Below the pieces are notes generated by a model. That model was given only the letters and a program-made list of their open reading frames with translations. It had not been told where the DNA came from and searched no databases. Shown one piece after another: positions 1-9,025 of a DNA stretch of 64,000 nt (the first letter of the stretch is position 1; each line of letters begins with the position of its first letter). The translations under genes and the position numbers were made by a program. The stretch is from Cellvibrionaceae bacterium (lineage in GTDB: Bacteria > Pseudomonadota > Gammaproteobacteria > Pseudomonadales > Cellvibrionaceae): positions 62,001 through 126,000 of the forward strand of contig JAGKWQ010000009.1 of the NCBI GenBank assembly GCA_021151825.1. Reading direction: 5' to 3'.

Positions 1-432
1 TCGATAACTTGATGCAATAGATCCCCTTGTAACCTTTAATTGCTTTTTACTGTAACTTTTATCCAGCCTGGGATACTTACAATAATCATAAAGATTAAAT
101 TCTTGTTTGATACCGTCGTTAAGCACTATCAGGAATCGATCTCCAACAGCGAGATCGATTCTATTACTTAAGGATCCTATCTGGACTATCTCACCTTCGC
201 TTCCGCCTTTGAAACTTATCTCCACCTGTAATTTAAATACATTGGTAAAACAACCTTTTTTAACTGATGGAAAATTAGCAACATCGGTCACTCGCCCCTG
301 AACAACCAGAGAAGCATTTTTTAAAATGCTTGCATCCGATGGAGAATATTTCATTATGTCATTTGCACTAATACCGGTAGATAGAAGACAAAAAAAAGAG
401 CTAGAAAGAAAAGCTGCACAGGTATTCATCAT
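1..432 (-). CDS. Secreted protein of unknown function, C-terminus beyond window
   Basis: This is an open minus-strand frame with no stop before the window edge, so at least 144 residues are present and the C-terminus is missing. It begins with two adjacent Met codons (432 and 429). A clear signal peptide follows, with a hydrophobic run and a likely cut after Gly-Ile-Ser-Ala (about residue 23). The mature part reads as alternating beta strands, with an ASLVVQGRVTDV stretch, a later KGGSEGEIVQI stretch and a VGDRFLIVL stretch. That pattern recalls small OB/NTR-like exported proteins in which a 'G-x-V' strand is followed by a 'VGxRYLLFL' strand, but this is inference only. Two Cys residues in the mature part could form a disulfide. 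I do not recognise a specific family. Confidence 0.6.
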   Translation of the reverse strand, partial: MMNTCAAFLSSSFFCLLSTGISANDIMKYSPSDASILKNASLVVQGRVTDVANFPSVKKGCFTNVFKLQVEISFKGGSEGEIVQIGSLSNRIDLAVGDRFLIVLNDGIKQEFNLYDYCKYPRLDKSYSKKQLKVTRGSIASSYR

Positions 433-564
433 TTCGTTATATTCTTTAAGTTGAGATAAAAAAATGCTTGTAAAAAATCGACCTAGTTACTTTGGCGATG
501 CGCGTGTCCAACCCGATTTAATTTTTTGCGTCAGTTCAGTGCATAGCCAAATGTTGCGAATAGA

Positions 565-1881
565 TTAAGTGGTTAATCTATTCGCAAACTGCCCCACCGC
601 ACTAACAACTTTTTGCGCCCCATCCTGAATCTCCACAATAACATCACCGGCTTGTGCGGAAAGTTCGAGGCCTTGTACGGCCTGGCGTTTTCCATTTTCA
701 ATTATTTGTACGGCTTCTTCTGCCAGCTTCTGGTTTTGTGAAACCACGCTGACAATTTCTACCGTGGCCTGGCTGGTGCGTGAGGCGAGTTGGCGGACTT
801 CATCGGCAACGACGGCGAAGCCGCGACCCTGGTCGCCGGCGCGCGCAGCTTCAATTGCAGCGTTTAAGGCGAGCAGGTTGGTTTGATCGGCAATACTGCT
901 GATGCTTTTGATGATGGTGCCAATGATTTGCGATTGTTTATCCAGTGCAGCAATACCTTCGGCAGCGGCTTCCATTTGTGCGGCTAATTCGCGCATGACT
1001 TCTACGGTTTGTTGTACGACGCCGCTGCCTCTTTTGGCGGTGGCATCAGTGTGTTGCGAAGTGCTGTAAGCAATATCGGCGGCTTGTGCAACGGCTATTT
1101 CACCGTTTACTTGATCAGTGATTACCGTTGCGAATTTTACAATTTTATACAGACGGTTATGTGAATCGGAAATGGGGTTATAGGAAGCTTCTAGCCAAAC
1201 AGTGCGACCGTGACTGTCTACGCGTTTGAATCGGTCAGCAATAAATTCGCCGCGACGAAGTTTTTCCCAAAACGTCTGGTATCCAGTGGAATTGTATTCA
1301 CTCGGGTCACAAAACATACGGTGATGTTTGCCAACGATTTGATTCAGTGAGTAGCCCATGCTTTTTAGAAAACGATCATTGGCTGTCAACACATTTCCGT
1401 TTAAATCAAATTCAATAACCGCTGTTGAGCGTTGCAACGCTTCGATTAAATTTTGGTGTTCACATGAGGCTTCAATGGTGCGGGTAAGGTCGTTCGCATA
1501 GACTGAAAAAGTTTGGATTTGGCCATGGCTGCTTTTCACCGGTTGCACAATTGCCCGCAACCAGGCTTCTTCTTCATCTCCACGAACTATTTGTAGTGCA
1601 CCTGCCCAGTGTGCTCCTTGTTGGATGGCGTTTTTCATGCGCTCGAAGTGATCGGTTTTTTGCGCATAGGCAGGAACCAGATCGATCAACTTACGGTTGA
1701 GAACTGCGCCGCTAGTAAACGCCATCTCAGCGTCAAAATTGGCGTTTGCGTAAATAATCCGCCCCTGCGGATCCAGATTGAGCATCAACATCTCACTGTC
1801 CAGGCTTTCGCGTACTTGCAGCATGGACGAGAGTTGTTCGGTCAAAACAGCTATCTCTTGTTTCAATCGTGCATTAAACAT
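565..1881 (-). CDS. Soluble double-PAS methyl-accepting chemotaxis protein (BdlA-like)
   Basis: The protein has 438 residues and no membrane segment. Residues about 25-135 and 145-265 are two PAS domains; the second carries the GYSLNQIVGKHHRMF stretch typical of PAS sensors in transducers. Residues about 265-438 are an MCP signalling domain with the conserved hairpin tip (ADQTNLLALNAAIEAARAG, 331-349). PAS-PAS-MCP without a transmembrane anchor is the layout of Pseudomonas BdlA, the biofilm-dispersion transducer, and the length is similar. The likely role is a cytoplasmic redox or metabolite sensor feeding CheA/CheW or c-di-GMP signalling. The methylation-helix region is short on both sides of the tip. 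The start is supported by GGGAAAG just upstream. Ligand and output are not visible from sequence. Confidence 0.88.
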   Translation of the reverse strand: MFNARLKQEIAVLTEQLSSMLQVRESLDSEMLMLNLDPQGRIIYANANFDAEMAFTSGAVLNRKLIDLVPAYAQKTDHFERMKNAIQQGAHWAGALQIVRGDEEEAWLRAIVQPVKSSHGQIQTFSVYANDLTRTIEASCEHQNLIEALQRSTAVIEFDLNGNVLTANDRFLKSMGYSLNQIVGKHHRMFCDPSEYNSTGYQTFWEKLRRGEFIADRFKRVDSHGRTVWLEASYNPISDSHNRLYKIVKFATVITDQVNGEIAVAQAADIAYSTSQHTDATAKRGSGVVQQTVEVMRELAAQMEAAAEGIAALDKQSQIIGTIIKSISSIADQTNLLALNAAIEAARAGDQGRGFAVVADEVRQLASRTSQATVEIVSVVSQNQKLAEEAVQIIENGKRQAVQGLELSAQAGDVIVEIQDGAQKVVSAVGQFANRLTT

Positions 1882-1973
1882 CGTGCTTTCCCATTTTTTA
1901 CCTCTTGTGATCAGGAAAGCTTAGTTGGCGATTGTCGATCTGTACAAAATGGCGAATAACTTTACGTGCCCAA

Positions 1974-2002
1974 TAAAAAACAGCAGCCGAAGCTGCTGTT
2001 GC
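1974..2002 (-). terminator. Rho-independent terminator of the LPMO gene
   Basis: On the minus strand a 9-bp stem AACAGCAGC/GCTGCTGTT closes a TTCG tetraloop and is followed by a T-rich run. It lies about 30 bp beyond the LPMO stop codon and before the MCP gene, so the two minus-strand genes are probably separate transcripts. Confidence 0.85.
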
Positions 2003-2033
2003 TCAATAGACATTACTCTCGAAACGGGAAATT

Positions 2034-3179
2034 TTATTCGATAGCGCAGCCGCGAACCTGAGTCCACGCATATGTCCAGGCCCAACCTACACCGGGTACA
2101 TAAGCTCCGCCGGTATTACACCAGCCGCTGACATTACACCTGTATTCATACCCGAAGTTTTGCACCAGATCGCCGTTCTTATAGTTGACGCTATCGCTAT
2201 AGGTCGGTGAGTTGCAACCCAACGGAATTGATGAAACGCTTGATCGGCTTGACGAAGACAGCGTCGAACTGCTCCGGCTACTCGCCACCAATGAACTTGA
2301 TGCAGAGCTTGTTACATTACAGGAGCCTAAATCCAGCCAGTGATTGTATTGCCCTGATGATTGCACGGGATTATTTCCCTGCGTCCAGTAATTTGCCCGA
2401 TAACGTTTGCCGTTGTGTTGCACCTGATTGCCACCCACGTACACAGTACTGCTGTTCCAGTAAGGCAACGTACTGCAATGATCCACAACAGAACTGGAGC
2501 TATTGCTGACGCTTGATGACGAGTTGGGGATAGGTTGGTAGTCAACATCAATACATTGGTAATTTGCTTCCGCCGCATCCGATTTCCAATCGCGTTGCCA
2601 AATCGCGTAAACAATATGCTTGCCGCTACGCTGAGGTAAGTTGACGACATGGGTAGAAGTGGTTTGTTGAGGCTCGGGCCCGGAATCGTGAATTAATTCC
2701 AGATCGGACCATTTCAGTGGTGCACCGGCGGGGTCAAAACCTTGCTTGGTAATGTAATAACGAAAATAGGTGGTGCGGTGAGATGCAGTATTTGTCCAGA
2801 CAAATTCACGTGGTCCTGGTGCAACAGGCGTTGCGGTCCAGTCGTTACGTGCGAGATCCAGGCCGGCAAACATATTCCGGTTGGCACTGCATAATTTTCC
2901 GTCGGGAATCCATTGTTGATGATCATCCTTGGCTTCATAGACGGCTACTTCCTGCGGGGAGTAAAAGGCAGACCCGCCAACATTTAACGCGTCTGCCGCT
3001 ATACAAGCGGGTAGTGTGAGATTGCCAACGTTATCTTTGTTATCTTTATAACACGCCAATATCCTGCTTTGTGGTGAAGAGACATAACCGTGGGCGCTTA
3101 AATCAGTAATTGTGAAAAAGGATAAAGCCCCGGCGATAAATGCTGATATTCGCAAAGACGTCATTTTATTTATTTTCAT
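2034..3179 (-). CDS. AA10 lytic polysaccharide monooxygenase with CBM5 and CBM73-like modules
   Basis: A secreted copper enzyme for oxidative cleavage of chitin (possibly cellulose). The start at 3179 has GGGAG upstream; an in-frame start at 3233 lacks one. Signal peptide 1-29 leaves His30 as the mature N-terminus, the first ligand of the copper histidine brace. His134 in the ASHRTTYFRYYIT stretch is the second. The AA10 domain (30-215) is followed by a Ser-rich linker, a CBM5-type chitin-binding module (about 233-288, with YWNSSTVYVGG and the repeated W/Y pattern), a second Ser linker, and a C-terminal module (about 322-381) resembling CBM73. This order and length match the Cellvibrio japonicus AA10-CBM5-CBM73 enzyme. 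At the usual axial-aromatic position the sequence reads Asn206-Tyr207 rather than Phe-Tyr, by eye alignment. Confidence 0.93.
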   Translation of the reverse strand: MKINKMTSLRISAFIAGALSFFTITDLSAHGYVSSPQSRILACYKDNKDNVGNLTLPACIAADALNVGGSAFYSPQEVAVYEAKDDHQQWIPDGKLCSANRNMFAGLDLARNDWTATPVAPGPREFVWTNTASHRTTYFRYYITKQGFDPAGAPLKWSDLELIHDSGPEPQQTTSTHVVNLPQRSGKHIVYAIWQRDWKSDAAEANYQCIDVDYQPIPNSSSSVSNSSSSVVDHCSTLPYWNSSTVYVGGNQVQHNGKRYRANYWTQGNNPVQSSGQYNHWLDLGSCNVTSSASSSLVASSRSSSTLSSSSRSSVSSIPLGCNSPTYSDSVNYKNGDLVQNFGYEYRCNVSGWCNTGGAYVPGVGWAWTYAWTQVRGCAIE

Positions 3180-4132
3180 TGTTTTCTCCCTAAAGAATAA
3201 AAACTGGAATTTGTGTAACGCATCATTACGCAAACTATAAATAGCACTGTTTATAGTTTGTGCGGCTGGATTCTAGGAGGGCACTATCTAAAAGGCGAGT
3301 TCGACTTTCGGGTTGGAATATAAATTACAGAATAAAGTGTAAATAGTATTCATCGAAAAAAGTCGCACCTCATTTCCGTGTTTTAAAACCGGGAATAAAT
3401 ATTCAAAATTATCTCAGTCTTATGCATTCGCTCATTGTGTAATTAACATTGATTGCAAATGATAATGACGTCATGACGATGTTGTTGTAAGGCGATGAAC
3501 CCATGCGTACCTGTTTTTATTTAGAAAAAACCTGAAAGAGCATCCGCTATTAGTTACTAATAGAAACAGAAAAAAATTGCGTGGATACTTCGCGGCACAA
3601 TGGAAGTTTTTTCGCTGTCATTGCAATTACAGGTACGAGTTTCCAGCAAAAGGTCTTGGTGCTCTGACCATACCTCATGGCAAATTCATATCAATGCAGT
3701 GATGGTGCGCTGCAGAAATTACTTATCGTTCAATTTCAAATCTGAATAGGTTGAGGTTCACTTTTTCGTTAGCGCATTTCCCCAAACTTCTCACCTGCAA
3801 GCCGTTTTCCTGTGCCCCGTTTTACTGGAGAAAACTGGAGTATCATTTTTTATATTTGAAAATTGTTCTATTTGTGAATCCATTCTCATTGTGTAAGTTG
3901 TGTCGTCAAATGCTTCACAAATGACGCATCAATAAATCCTATTATTCACACGAATAGGTAATATCTAGTCCTGCTGACTATTTGTTCGCAAGCTTTTTCT
4001 TCCCCTCGAAAATCTCGTATAGCGACTGCTGTATTAGTTCAAAGCAAACCCCCCGGCCATGGGCCGAGTTGTTCCCTGCGCCGGTTTTTAATAATTAATA
4101 ACGAAGCAAAATAACCAACGGAGAACATCCTG
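3180..4132. other. Long intergenic region between LPMO and GH26 genes
   Basis: About 950 bp holds divergent upstream regions with no convincing gene. It contains a 10-bp palindrome ATGACGTCAT near 3466-3475, two copies of CTCATTGTGTAA about 450 bp apart (near 3431 and 3886), and a CGGCC-ATG-GGCCG hairpin near 4055-4067, about 65 bp before the GH26 start. No promoter could be assigned with confidence. Regulation of both flanking polysaccharide genes probably resides here. Confidence 0.5.
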
Positions 4133-6301
4133 ATGAATATAACCCGGCTAAAAATGCTGGGCTCTGCCGCACTCCTGGGCGCCGGAATTCTGGCTGCACA
4201 GGCGACAATGGCGCAGAGTGCCAGTTGTAAGTATGTGGTTACCAATAACTGGGGCGGCGGTGCTACCGCAAACATTGAAATTACCAACAACGGTACCAGT
4301 GCCATTAATAACTGGGCGGTGAACTGGGCATATACAACTAACAGTTTGTCTGGCAGTTGGAATGCGACTGTATCCGGTTCTAACCCTTACTCGGCAACCA
4401 ATTTAACCTGGAATGGCAATATCCAGCCGGGCCAAAAAGTGTCTTTTGGTGTGCAGGTAAATTCCAATGGCGCAGCAATTGAAACACCGGCAGTGACTGG
4501 ATCGATTTGCGGTACCACTCCGCCAACATCGTCGAGTGTTGTTTCATCCAGTGTGCCTTCATCCAGTTCAATTCCTTCCACATCGCGCTCCTCATCCTCA
4601 TCGCTGCGCTCGTCATCCTCCGTGATAAGTTCAAGCTCATCGATTCGCTCTTCCAGTTCAATTTCGTCGAGCGTTTCTTCAGCGTGCGCTGCGGTGCAAC
4701 AATGTAATTGGTACGGCACTTTGTATCCGGTATGCACAACCACCACGAGTGGTTGGGGATATGAAAATAATAAAAGTTGTATTGCCGTTTCGACCTGTGC
4801 AAGCCAACCGTCACCTTTTGGTGTAGTAGGGGGATGCCCTGTTTCCAGCTCGTCACTGAGTTCGAGTTCAATTAGAAGTAGCTCGTCAAGTTCGTTGAGT
4901 TCTTCGAGTGTTCGTTCTTCATCGAGCAGTATTCTTTCTTCCAGCAGTTCATCAATTCGCTCATCCAGCAGCTCGTCAATTCGTTCATCGAGCAGTGTGA
5001 GTTCATCGAGTAGCAGCGCAGCGAGCGGAGTAATTCCTAACGCGACTGCAAGCGGTTGGCCATATTGTCGCTCTGCCGATTCAGATCCGGATGGCGATGG
5101 TTGGGGTTGGGAAAATAGTTATTCGTGCATTGTGTACGGATCTGCTCCTGATTCATCAGGCCCGGGCAATTTCTCTTACTGCATGATCGGTGCATCCAAA
5201 TTGAATTTGTGCGGTACTGATAATGGCAGTTGGGGTTTCCAAAGCGGAGCTGTGTGTTTATCGAAAAGCATGTGTCCGGGAATGGGTAGTGCAACCCAGG
5301 CACCCGCACGCAATGTTCCGGTGAATGCCAATGCAAATGCGACCACCAAATCGGTGTTCACGTATCTGAAATCGATTTGGGGTAATCACATTTTGTCGGG
5401 CCAACAGGATCTCACCTGGCAAGAGAATATCGATCAATATCAACGCGTCATTAATGACACTGGCCGCGCACCGGCGATTATGGGTTACGACTTTATGAAC
5501 TATGGTTTGTGGGCCGGTAACCCCGGCCTTAAGCAAACTGAAGAGGCGATTACTCATTGGAATCGCGGTGGCCTGGTTACTTTTGCATGGCACTGGCGCG
5601 ACCCGAATGCGAGCAACAATAGCATCGGTGCTTTCTACACCGCCGATACCAATTTCACTATTCCGATTGCGAATGGCCAACTGGATACCGCGAGCACCAG
5701 CTATGCAAATATCGAAGCGGATATCGCTTTGATTGCTGCTGAATTACAAAAACTGAAAGACGCTGGCGTAACAGTATTGTGGAGACCATTGCATGAAGCT
5801 TCTGGTGGTTGGTTCTGGTGGGGGCGTTCGGATCGTACTGATGGAATTCCTGCTGCATATGCACAAGTCGTTTTGTGGCGGCATCTGTACGACCGTCTCA
5901 CTAATTTCTACGGCTTGAATAATTTGATCTGGGTATGGAATGGCCAAAGTGGTGGCTGGTATCCAGGGGATGCTTATGTCGATATTGTCAGTCACGATAT
6001 TTACGACGGCAGTCGCAACTATGAATCACAAGCATCGACGTTCAATCTCGCAAAAGCCTATTCACAAGAAGTGAAATTAGTTGCACTGAGTGAAAACAGC
6101 AATATTCCTGATCCGGATTTAATAAAACAAGACAATGCCTGGTGGTTGTATTTCGTTGTGTGGAATGACATTGACACGGCAGAAGGCGTAAGCAATTCCA
6201 GCAATTTCTGGACGGGCGAGTACTACAACACCAATGCTCATAAACGCCATGTGTATAACCATGATCTCGTCATCACCTTGGATGAATTACCAGATTTTTA
6301 A
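4133..6301 (+). CDS. Secreted GH26 beta-mannanase with CBM2 and CBM10-type modules
   Basis: A 722-residue modular endo-beta-mannanase. Signal peptide 1-27; CBM2 cellulose-binding module about 30-127; Ser-rich linker 131-182; CBM10-type module about 184-235 (CNWYGTLYPVC, GWGYENNKSCI); second Ser linker 237-297 built of SSSIRSS-like repeats; a second CBM10-like Cys/Trp stretch about 303-383; GH26 catalytic domain about 395-722. The expected acid/base is Glu555 in WRPLHEASGG and the nucleophile Glu654 in ALSENS, both in GH26-like context; the TFAWHWRDP stretch also fits mannanases. GGAG lies upstream of the ATG. It is followed on the same strand by a GH5 gene with a closely similar CBM2, suggesting a hemicellulose/cellulose locus. 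Substrate is inferred; some GH26 enzymes act on other glucans. Confidence 0.92.
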   Translation: MNITRLKMLGSAALLGAGILAAQATMAQSASCKYVVTNNWGGGATANIEITNNGTSAINNWAVNWAYTTNSLSGSWNATVSGSNPYSATNLTWNGNIQPGQKVSFGVQVNSNGAAIETPAVTGSICGTTPPTSSSVVSSSVPSSSSIPSTSRSSSSSLRSSSSVISSSSSIRSSSSISSSVSSACAAVQQCNWYGTLYPVCTTTTSGWGYENNKSCIAVSTCASQPSPFGVVGGCPVSSSSLSSSSIRSSSSSSLSSSSVRSSSSSILSSSSSSIRSSSSSSIRSSSSVSSSSSSAASGVIPNATASGWPYCRSADSDPDGDGWGWENSYSCIVYGSAPDSSGPGNFSYCMIGASKLNLCGTDNGSWGFQSGAVCLSKSMCPGMGSATQAPARNVPVNANANATTKSVFTYLKSIWGNHILSGQQDLTWQENIDQYQRVINDTGRAPAIMGYDFMNYGLWAGNPGLKQTEEAITHWNRGGLVTFAWHWRDPNASNNSIGAFYTADTNFTIPIANGQLDTASTSYANIEADIALIAAELQKLKDAGVTVLWRPLHEASGGWFWWGRSDRTDGIPAAYAQVVLWRHLYDRLTNFYGLNNLIWVWNGQSGGWYPGDAYVDIVSHDIYDGSRNYESQASTFNLAKAYSQEVKLVALSENSNIPDPDLIKQDNAWWLYFVVWNDIDTAEGVSNSSNFWTGEYYNTNAHKRHVYNHDLVITLDELPDF

Positions 6302-6349
6302 TTAAGTTATTAAATTAAAAATATTGCGTAGCTTTATTCACCCGAACAC

Positions 6350-6377
6350 GCGAGCCTCAATCGAGGCTTGCGTTTTT
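6350..6377 (+). terminator. Rho-independent terminator after GH26 gene
   Basis: The stem GCGAGCCTC/GAGGCTTGC (one G-U pair) with loop AATC is followed by five T. It separates the GH26 and GH5 genes, so they are likely separate transcripts despite being tandem. Confidence 0.8.
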
Positions 6378-6442
6378 CACCATTCAGGGGCGATAAACTT
6401 TTACCCTGAATCGTTTAACAATAACGACAGGAGAAACACCTG

Positions 6443-8110
6443 ATGAAAAACCTACAGCTACAAAACCTGCAACTAAAAAAATGGGGCGCAGCCCTTCTAC
6501 TCAGCGCCGGGTTGTTTGCAGCACAAACATCACTGGCGCAAACCGCAACTTGCAAATATGTAGTCACCAATAGCTGGGGTAGCGGTGCTACTGCCAATAT
6601 TGAAATTACCAACAAAGGCACCAGTGCTATCAATAGTTGGAATGTGAGTTGGACGTATGTTAACAATCGTCTTGCTGGAAGTTGGAATGCAAATATAACG
6701 GGAAGCAATCCGTATAACGCATCCAACTTAAGCTGGAATGGTAATATTTCTCCCGGGCAAACTGTCGCTTTCGGCGTACAGATAAATGCCAATGGTGCAG
6801 TAGAAACACCAACGGTAACCGGTGCGATTTGTGGTGGTACTAATTCCTCGGTATCAACTTCCCCGATATCAACGAGCAGGTCTAGTGCATCATCAGTTCC
6901 ATCATCATCGGTACGTTCGTCTTCATCATCCATTCGTTCGTCCTCATCTTCATCCGTTCGTACGTCTGTTTCATCAAGTCGTTCATCCTCGTTAGTTGCT
7001 ACAACATCGTCTATTCGCCCATCGTCCAGTAGTGTGCGCTCATCCAGTTCCATTGCAGGAAGTTCGAGCAGCGCAGGTGGATTGACATCGGTACAACTCA
7101 CCAAATTAATGGGAATTGGTTGGAACGTTGGCAATTCACTGGATGCCATCGGTGGGGAAACGGCATGGGGAAATCCTTTAATTACCCAGCAATTAATTAA
7201 CTCTGTAAAAGCAGCTGGCTTCAAAACAATTCGTTTACCAGTTGCCTGGAGCAAATTCTCTGATGAATCCAACTTTGTTATTCAAACCGCGTGGATGGAT
7301 CGCGTTGAACAAGTTGTTAATTACGCACTTAATGCAGATATGTATGTAGTGATGAATATCCATTGGGATAACGGTTGGATGCAACCGACGAATGCACAAC
7401 AAGCTTACGTGAACAATCGTTTGAAAATTATGTGGACACAAATTGCCAATCGTTTCAAAAGTTACGATAACCGCTTGTTATTTGCAGGCACTAATGAAGT
7501 AATGGTGGATGGTGATTATGGTACACCAACCGCTGAATACTACACTGTACAAAACAGTTTCAACCAAACATTTGTAACTGCAGTGCGTGCGACCGGTGGT
7601 AACAACGCTAATCGTTTCCTGGTAGTACAGGGCTTTAATACCAATATTGACCACACTGTGAATTTCGCAAAAATTCCAACAGACACCACCAGTAATCGCC
7701 TGTTAATGGAAGTTCACTATTATGATCCTTACAACTTCACACTCAACACCAACAGCAATATTACCCAATGGGGAAAAAATGCTACTAACGCCAGTGCTGT
7801 TGAAACATGGGCCAATGAAGCCTGGGCGGACTCGCAATTTCAGAAAATGAAAACCAATTTTGTGGACAAAGGCGTTGGTGTAATTCTTGGTGAGTACGGT
7901 GTTGTGTCGCGCACAAACATTGGCGATCACGAAGGCTATCGCGTGTACTGGAATGAATATATCACCAAATCCGCTTACACCCGCGGCCTAGTGCCCATCT
8001 ACTGGGACAACGGTTACGGTGGTAATGGTGGTATGGCGTTGTTTGATCGCGCTTCTGGCACACAACTTTATCCAAACCTGATTCAGGCGATTGTTAAAGG
8101 TGATGATTGA
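6443..8110 (+). CDS. Secreted GH5 endoglucanase/xyloglucanase with CBM2
   Basis: A 555-residue protein. Signal peptide 1-32; CBM2 about 35-131, very similar to the CBM2 of the preceding GH26 gene; Ser/Arg linker about 135-210; GH5 catalytic domain about 213-553. The GIGWNVGNSLDA and ETAWGNP stretches at the domain start and HYYDPYNFT look like subfamily GH5_4, which contains endo-beta-1,4-glucanases and xyloglucanases. The acid/base is Glu352 (in GTNEV, where most GH5 read NEP) and the nucleophile Glu484 in ILGEYG. AGGAG lies 9 bp upstream of the ATG. The product presumably works with the neighbouring LPMO and mannanase on plant cell walls. Exact substrate cannot be decided from sequence. Confidence 0.9.
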   Translation: MKNLQLQNLQLKKWGAALLLSAGLFAAQTSLAQTATCKYVVTNSWGSGATANIEITNKGTSAINSWNVSWTYVNNRLAGSWNANITGSNPYNASNLSWNGNISPGQTVAFGVQINANGAVETPTVTGAICGGTNSSVSTSPISTSRSSASSVPSSSVRSSSSSIRSSSSSSVRTSVSSSRSSSLVATTSSIRPSSSSVRSSSSIAGSSSSAGGLTSVQLTKLMGIGWNVGNSLDAIGGETAWGNPLITQQLINSVKAAGFKTIRLPVAWSKFSDESNFVIQTAWMDRVEQVVNYALNADMYVVMNIHWDNGWMQPTNAQQAYVNNRLKIMWTQIANRFKSYDNRLLFAGTNEVMVDGDYGTPTAEYYTVQNSFNQTFVTAVRATGGNNANRFLVVQGFNTNIDHTVNFAKIPTDTTSNRLLMEVHYYDPYNFTLNTNSNITQWGKNATNASAVETWANEAWADSQFQKMKTNFVDKGVGVILGEYGVVSRTNIGDHEGYRVYWNEYITKSAYTRGLVPIYWDNGYGGNGGMALFDRASGTQLYPNLIQAIVKGDD

Positions 8111-8138
8111 TTTATTAATACGAAACTTTAATAAAGGT

Positions 8139-8365
8139 TCCCCATTTTGAACTGCACCCCACATGTTGTACATTAGCCTGTGGGGTTATTTCAAAGATTG
8201 AGTTCGGTATTGTACCGGGCTCAATCCGTTTAATTTCAATTTAATCCTGTCATGATTGTAATCACGGATATAGGCTTTCAATGCACGAATAAAACACGTT
8301 ACCGATTCAAATTATTTTCCATGGAAAAACTCGTTTTTGAGTCTCCCAAAAAACTTGCAATGACC
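8139..8365 (-). mobile_element. Decayed IS3-family (IS150 group) remnant: transposase C-terminal tail
   Basis: The minus-strand frame ending at 8186-8188 reads FFGRLKNEFFHGK, a TAA stop, then FESVTCFIRALKAYI and ends NGLSPVQYRTQSLK. That is the typical C-terminus of an IS3-family OrfB integrase. The stop sits where the family usually has Lys, and the catalytic DDE part is absent upstream of about 8365. Beyond the stop, the GGGGTGCAGTTCAAAATGGG stretch resembles an IS150-type right terminal repeat. The fragment lies directly behind the GH5 gene and marks past insertion and deletion at this junction. Nothing else is visible up to 8467. Confidence 0.8.
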
Positions 8366-8470
8366 CCGAGACAATTCCCTTTTCTTGATATGCAGCGCAT
8401 TGTCTCAGGCGCAACTTGATGAGCAACAAAGCTATTCTGAATTCACAATAGTAAATTTTCTTGCAGGGTG

Positions 8471-8890
8471 ATGATGATAATTGCAAATTTAGATAATGAG
8501 ATTAATGGCTGCTTCAATGTGATGAGCGAGTTGCGCCCGCATTTGGTTCAGGATTCTTTTCTGTCCACTATTCGTTTAATGCAAACCCAGGGGTATGTGC
8601 TGGCTTATCTGGCTGATAACGAAATTGTCAAGGCAGTTGCAGGATTCAGGGTTTATTTTGACTTGTCGGTAGGCGTAAATGCTTTGTATGTATATGACCT
8701 TATCGTTGCGGATGGTGACCGATCCAAAGGTTATGGAAAGCAGTTGCTCTCTGACATAGAAGCCTATGCCAGATCAAATGAATGCCGTTGTGTTCATTTG
8801 GATTCAAATACTAACCGGCATGGGGCGCATAAATTTTATTTAGGCAATGGGTTCAATATTAATGCTTTTCATTTTTTAAAACTATTGTAA
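8471..8890 (+). CDS. GNAT-family N-acetyltransferase
   Basis: A small cytoplasmic acetyltransferase of about 139 residues. The acetyl-CoA pyrophosphate loop is visible as SKGYGKQLL, preceded by the YDLIVADGDR strand, and the C-terminal half has the usual HLDSN and GAHKFYLGNGF strand-helix pattern (motif B). Several ATGs follow one another (8471, 8474); AGGGTG directly upstream fits the second slightly better, and the GTG at 8468 belongs to that ribosome site. It stands alone between the IS remnant and a PEP-CTERM-like gene, so genomic context gives no substrate. Confidence 0.8.
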   Translation: MMIIANLDNEINGCFNVMSELRPHLVQDSFLSTIRLMQTQGYVLAYLADNEIVKAVAGFRVYFDLSVGVNALYVYDLIVADGDRSKGYGKQLLSDIEAYARSNECRCVHLDSNTNRHGAHKFYLGNGFNINAFHFLKLL

Positions 8891-9025
8891 TAACATTTTA
8901 TCTTTTTTCTTAGCTGTTATTTCGATGCCATTTTATTTTTCCCCGCATTAAATTCAGTTGAAAAGTGCTTTTATTGGGTGCCTAATAAACGTCCATTTAA
9001 TATTCTCTGTTAAAAAGGATGCTTT

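Noticed and set aside
4380..4871. Long frames antisense to the Ser-rich linkers of the GH26 gene (likewise 6415-7272 over the GH5 gene)
   Set aside because: Simple-repeat linker DNA gives open antisense frames rich in Asp/Glu or Arg/Met; the forward modular proteins explain the region.
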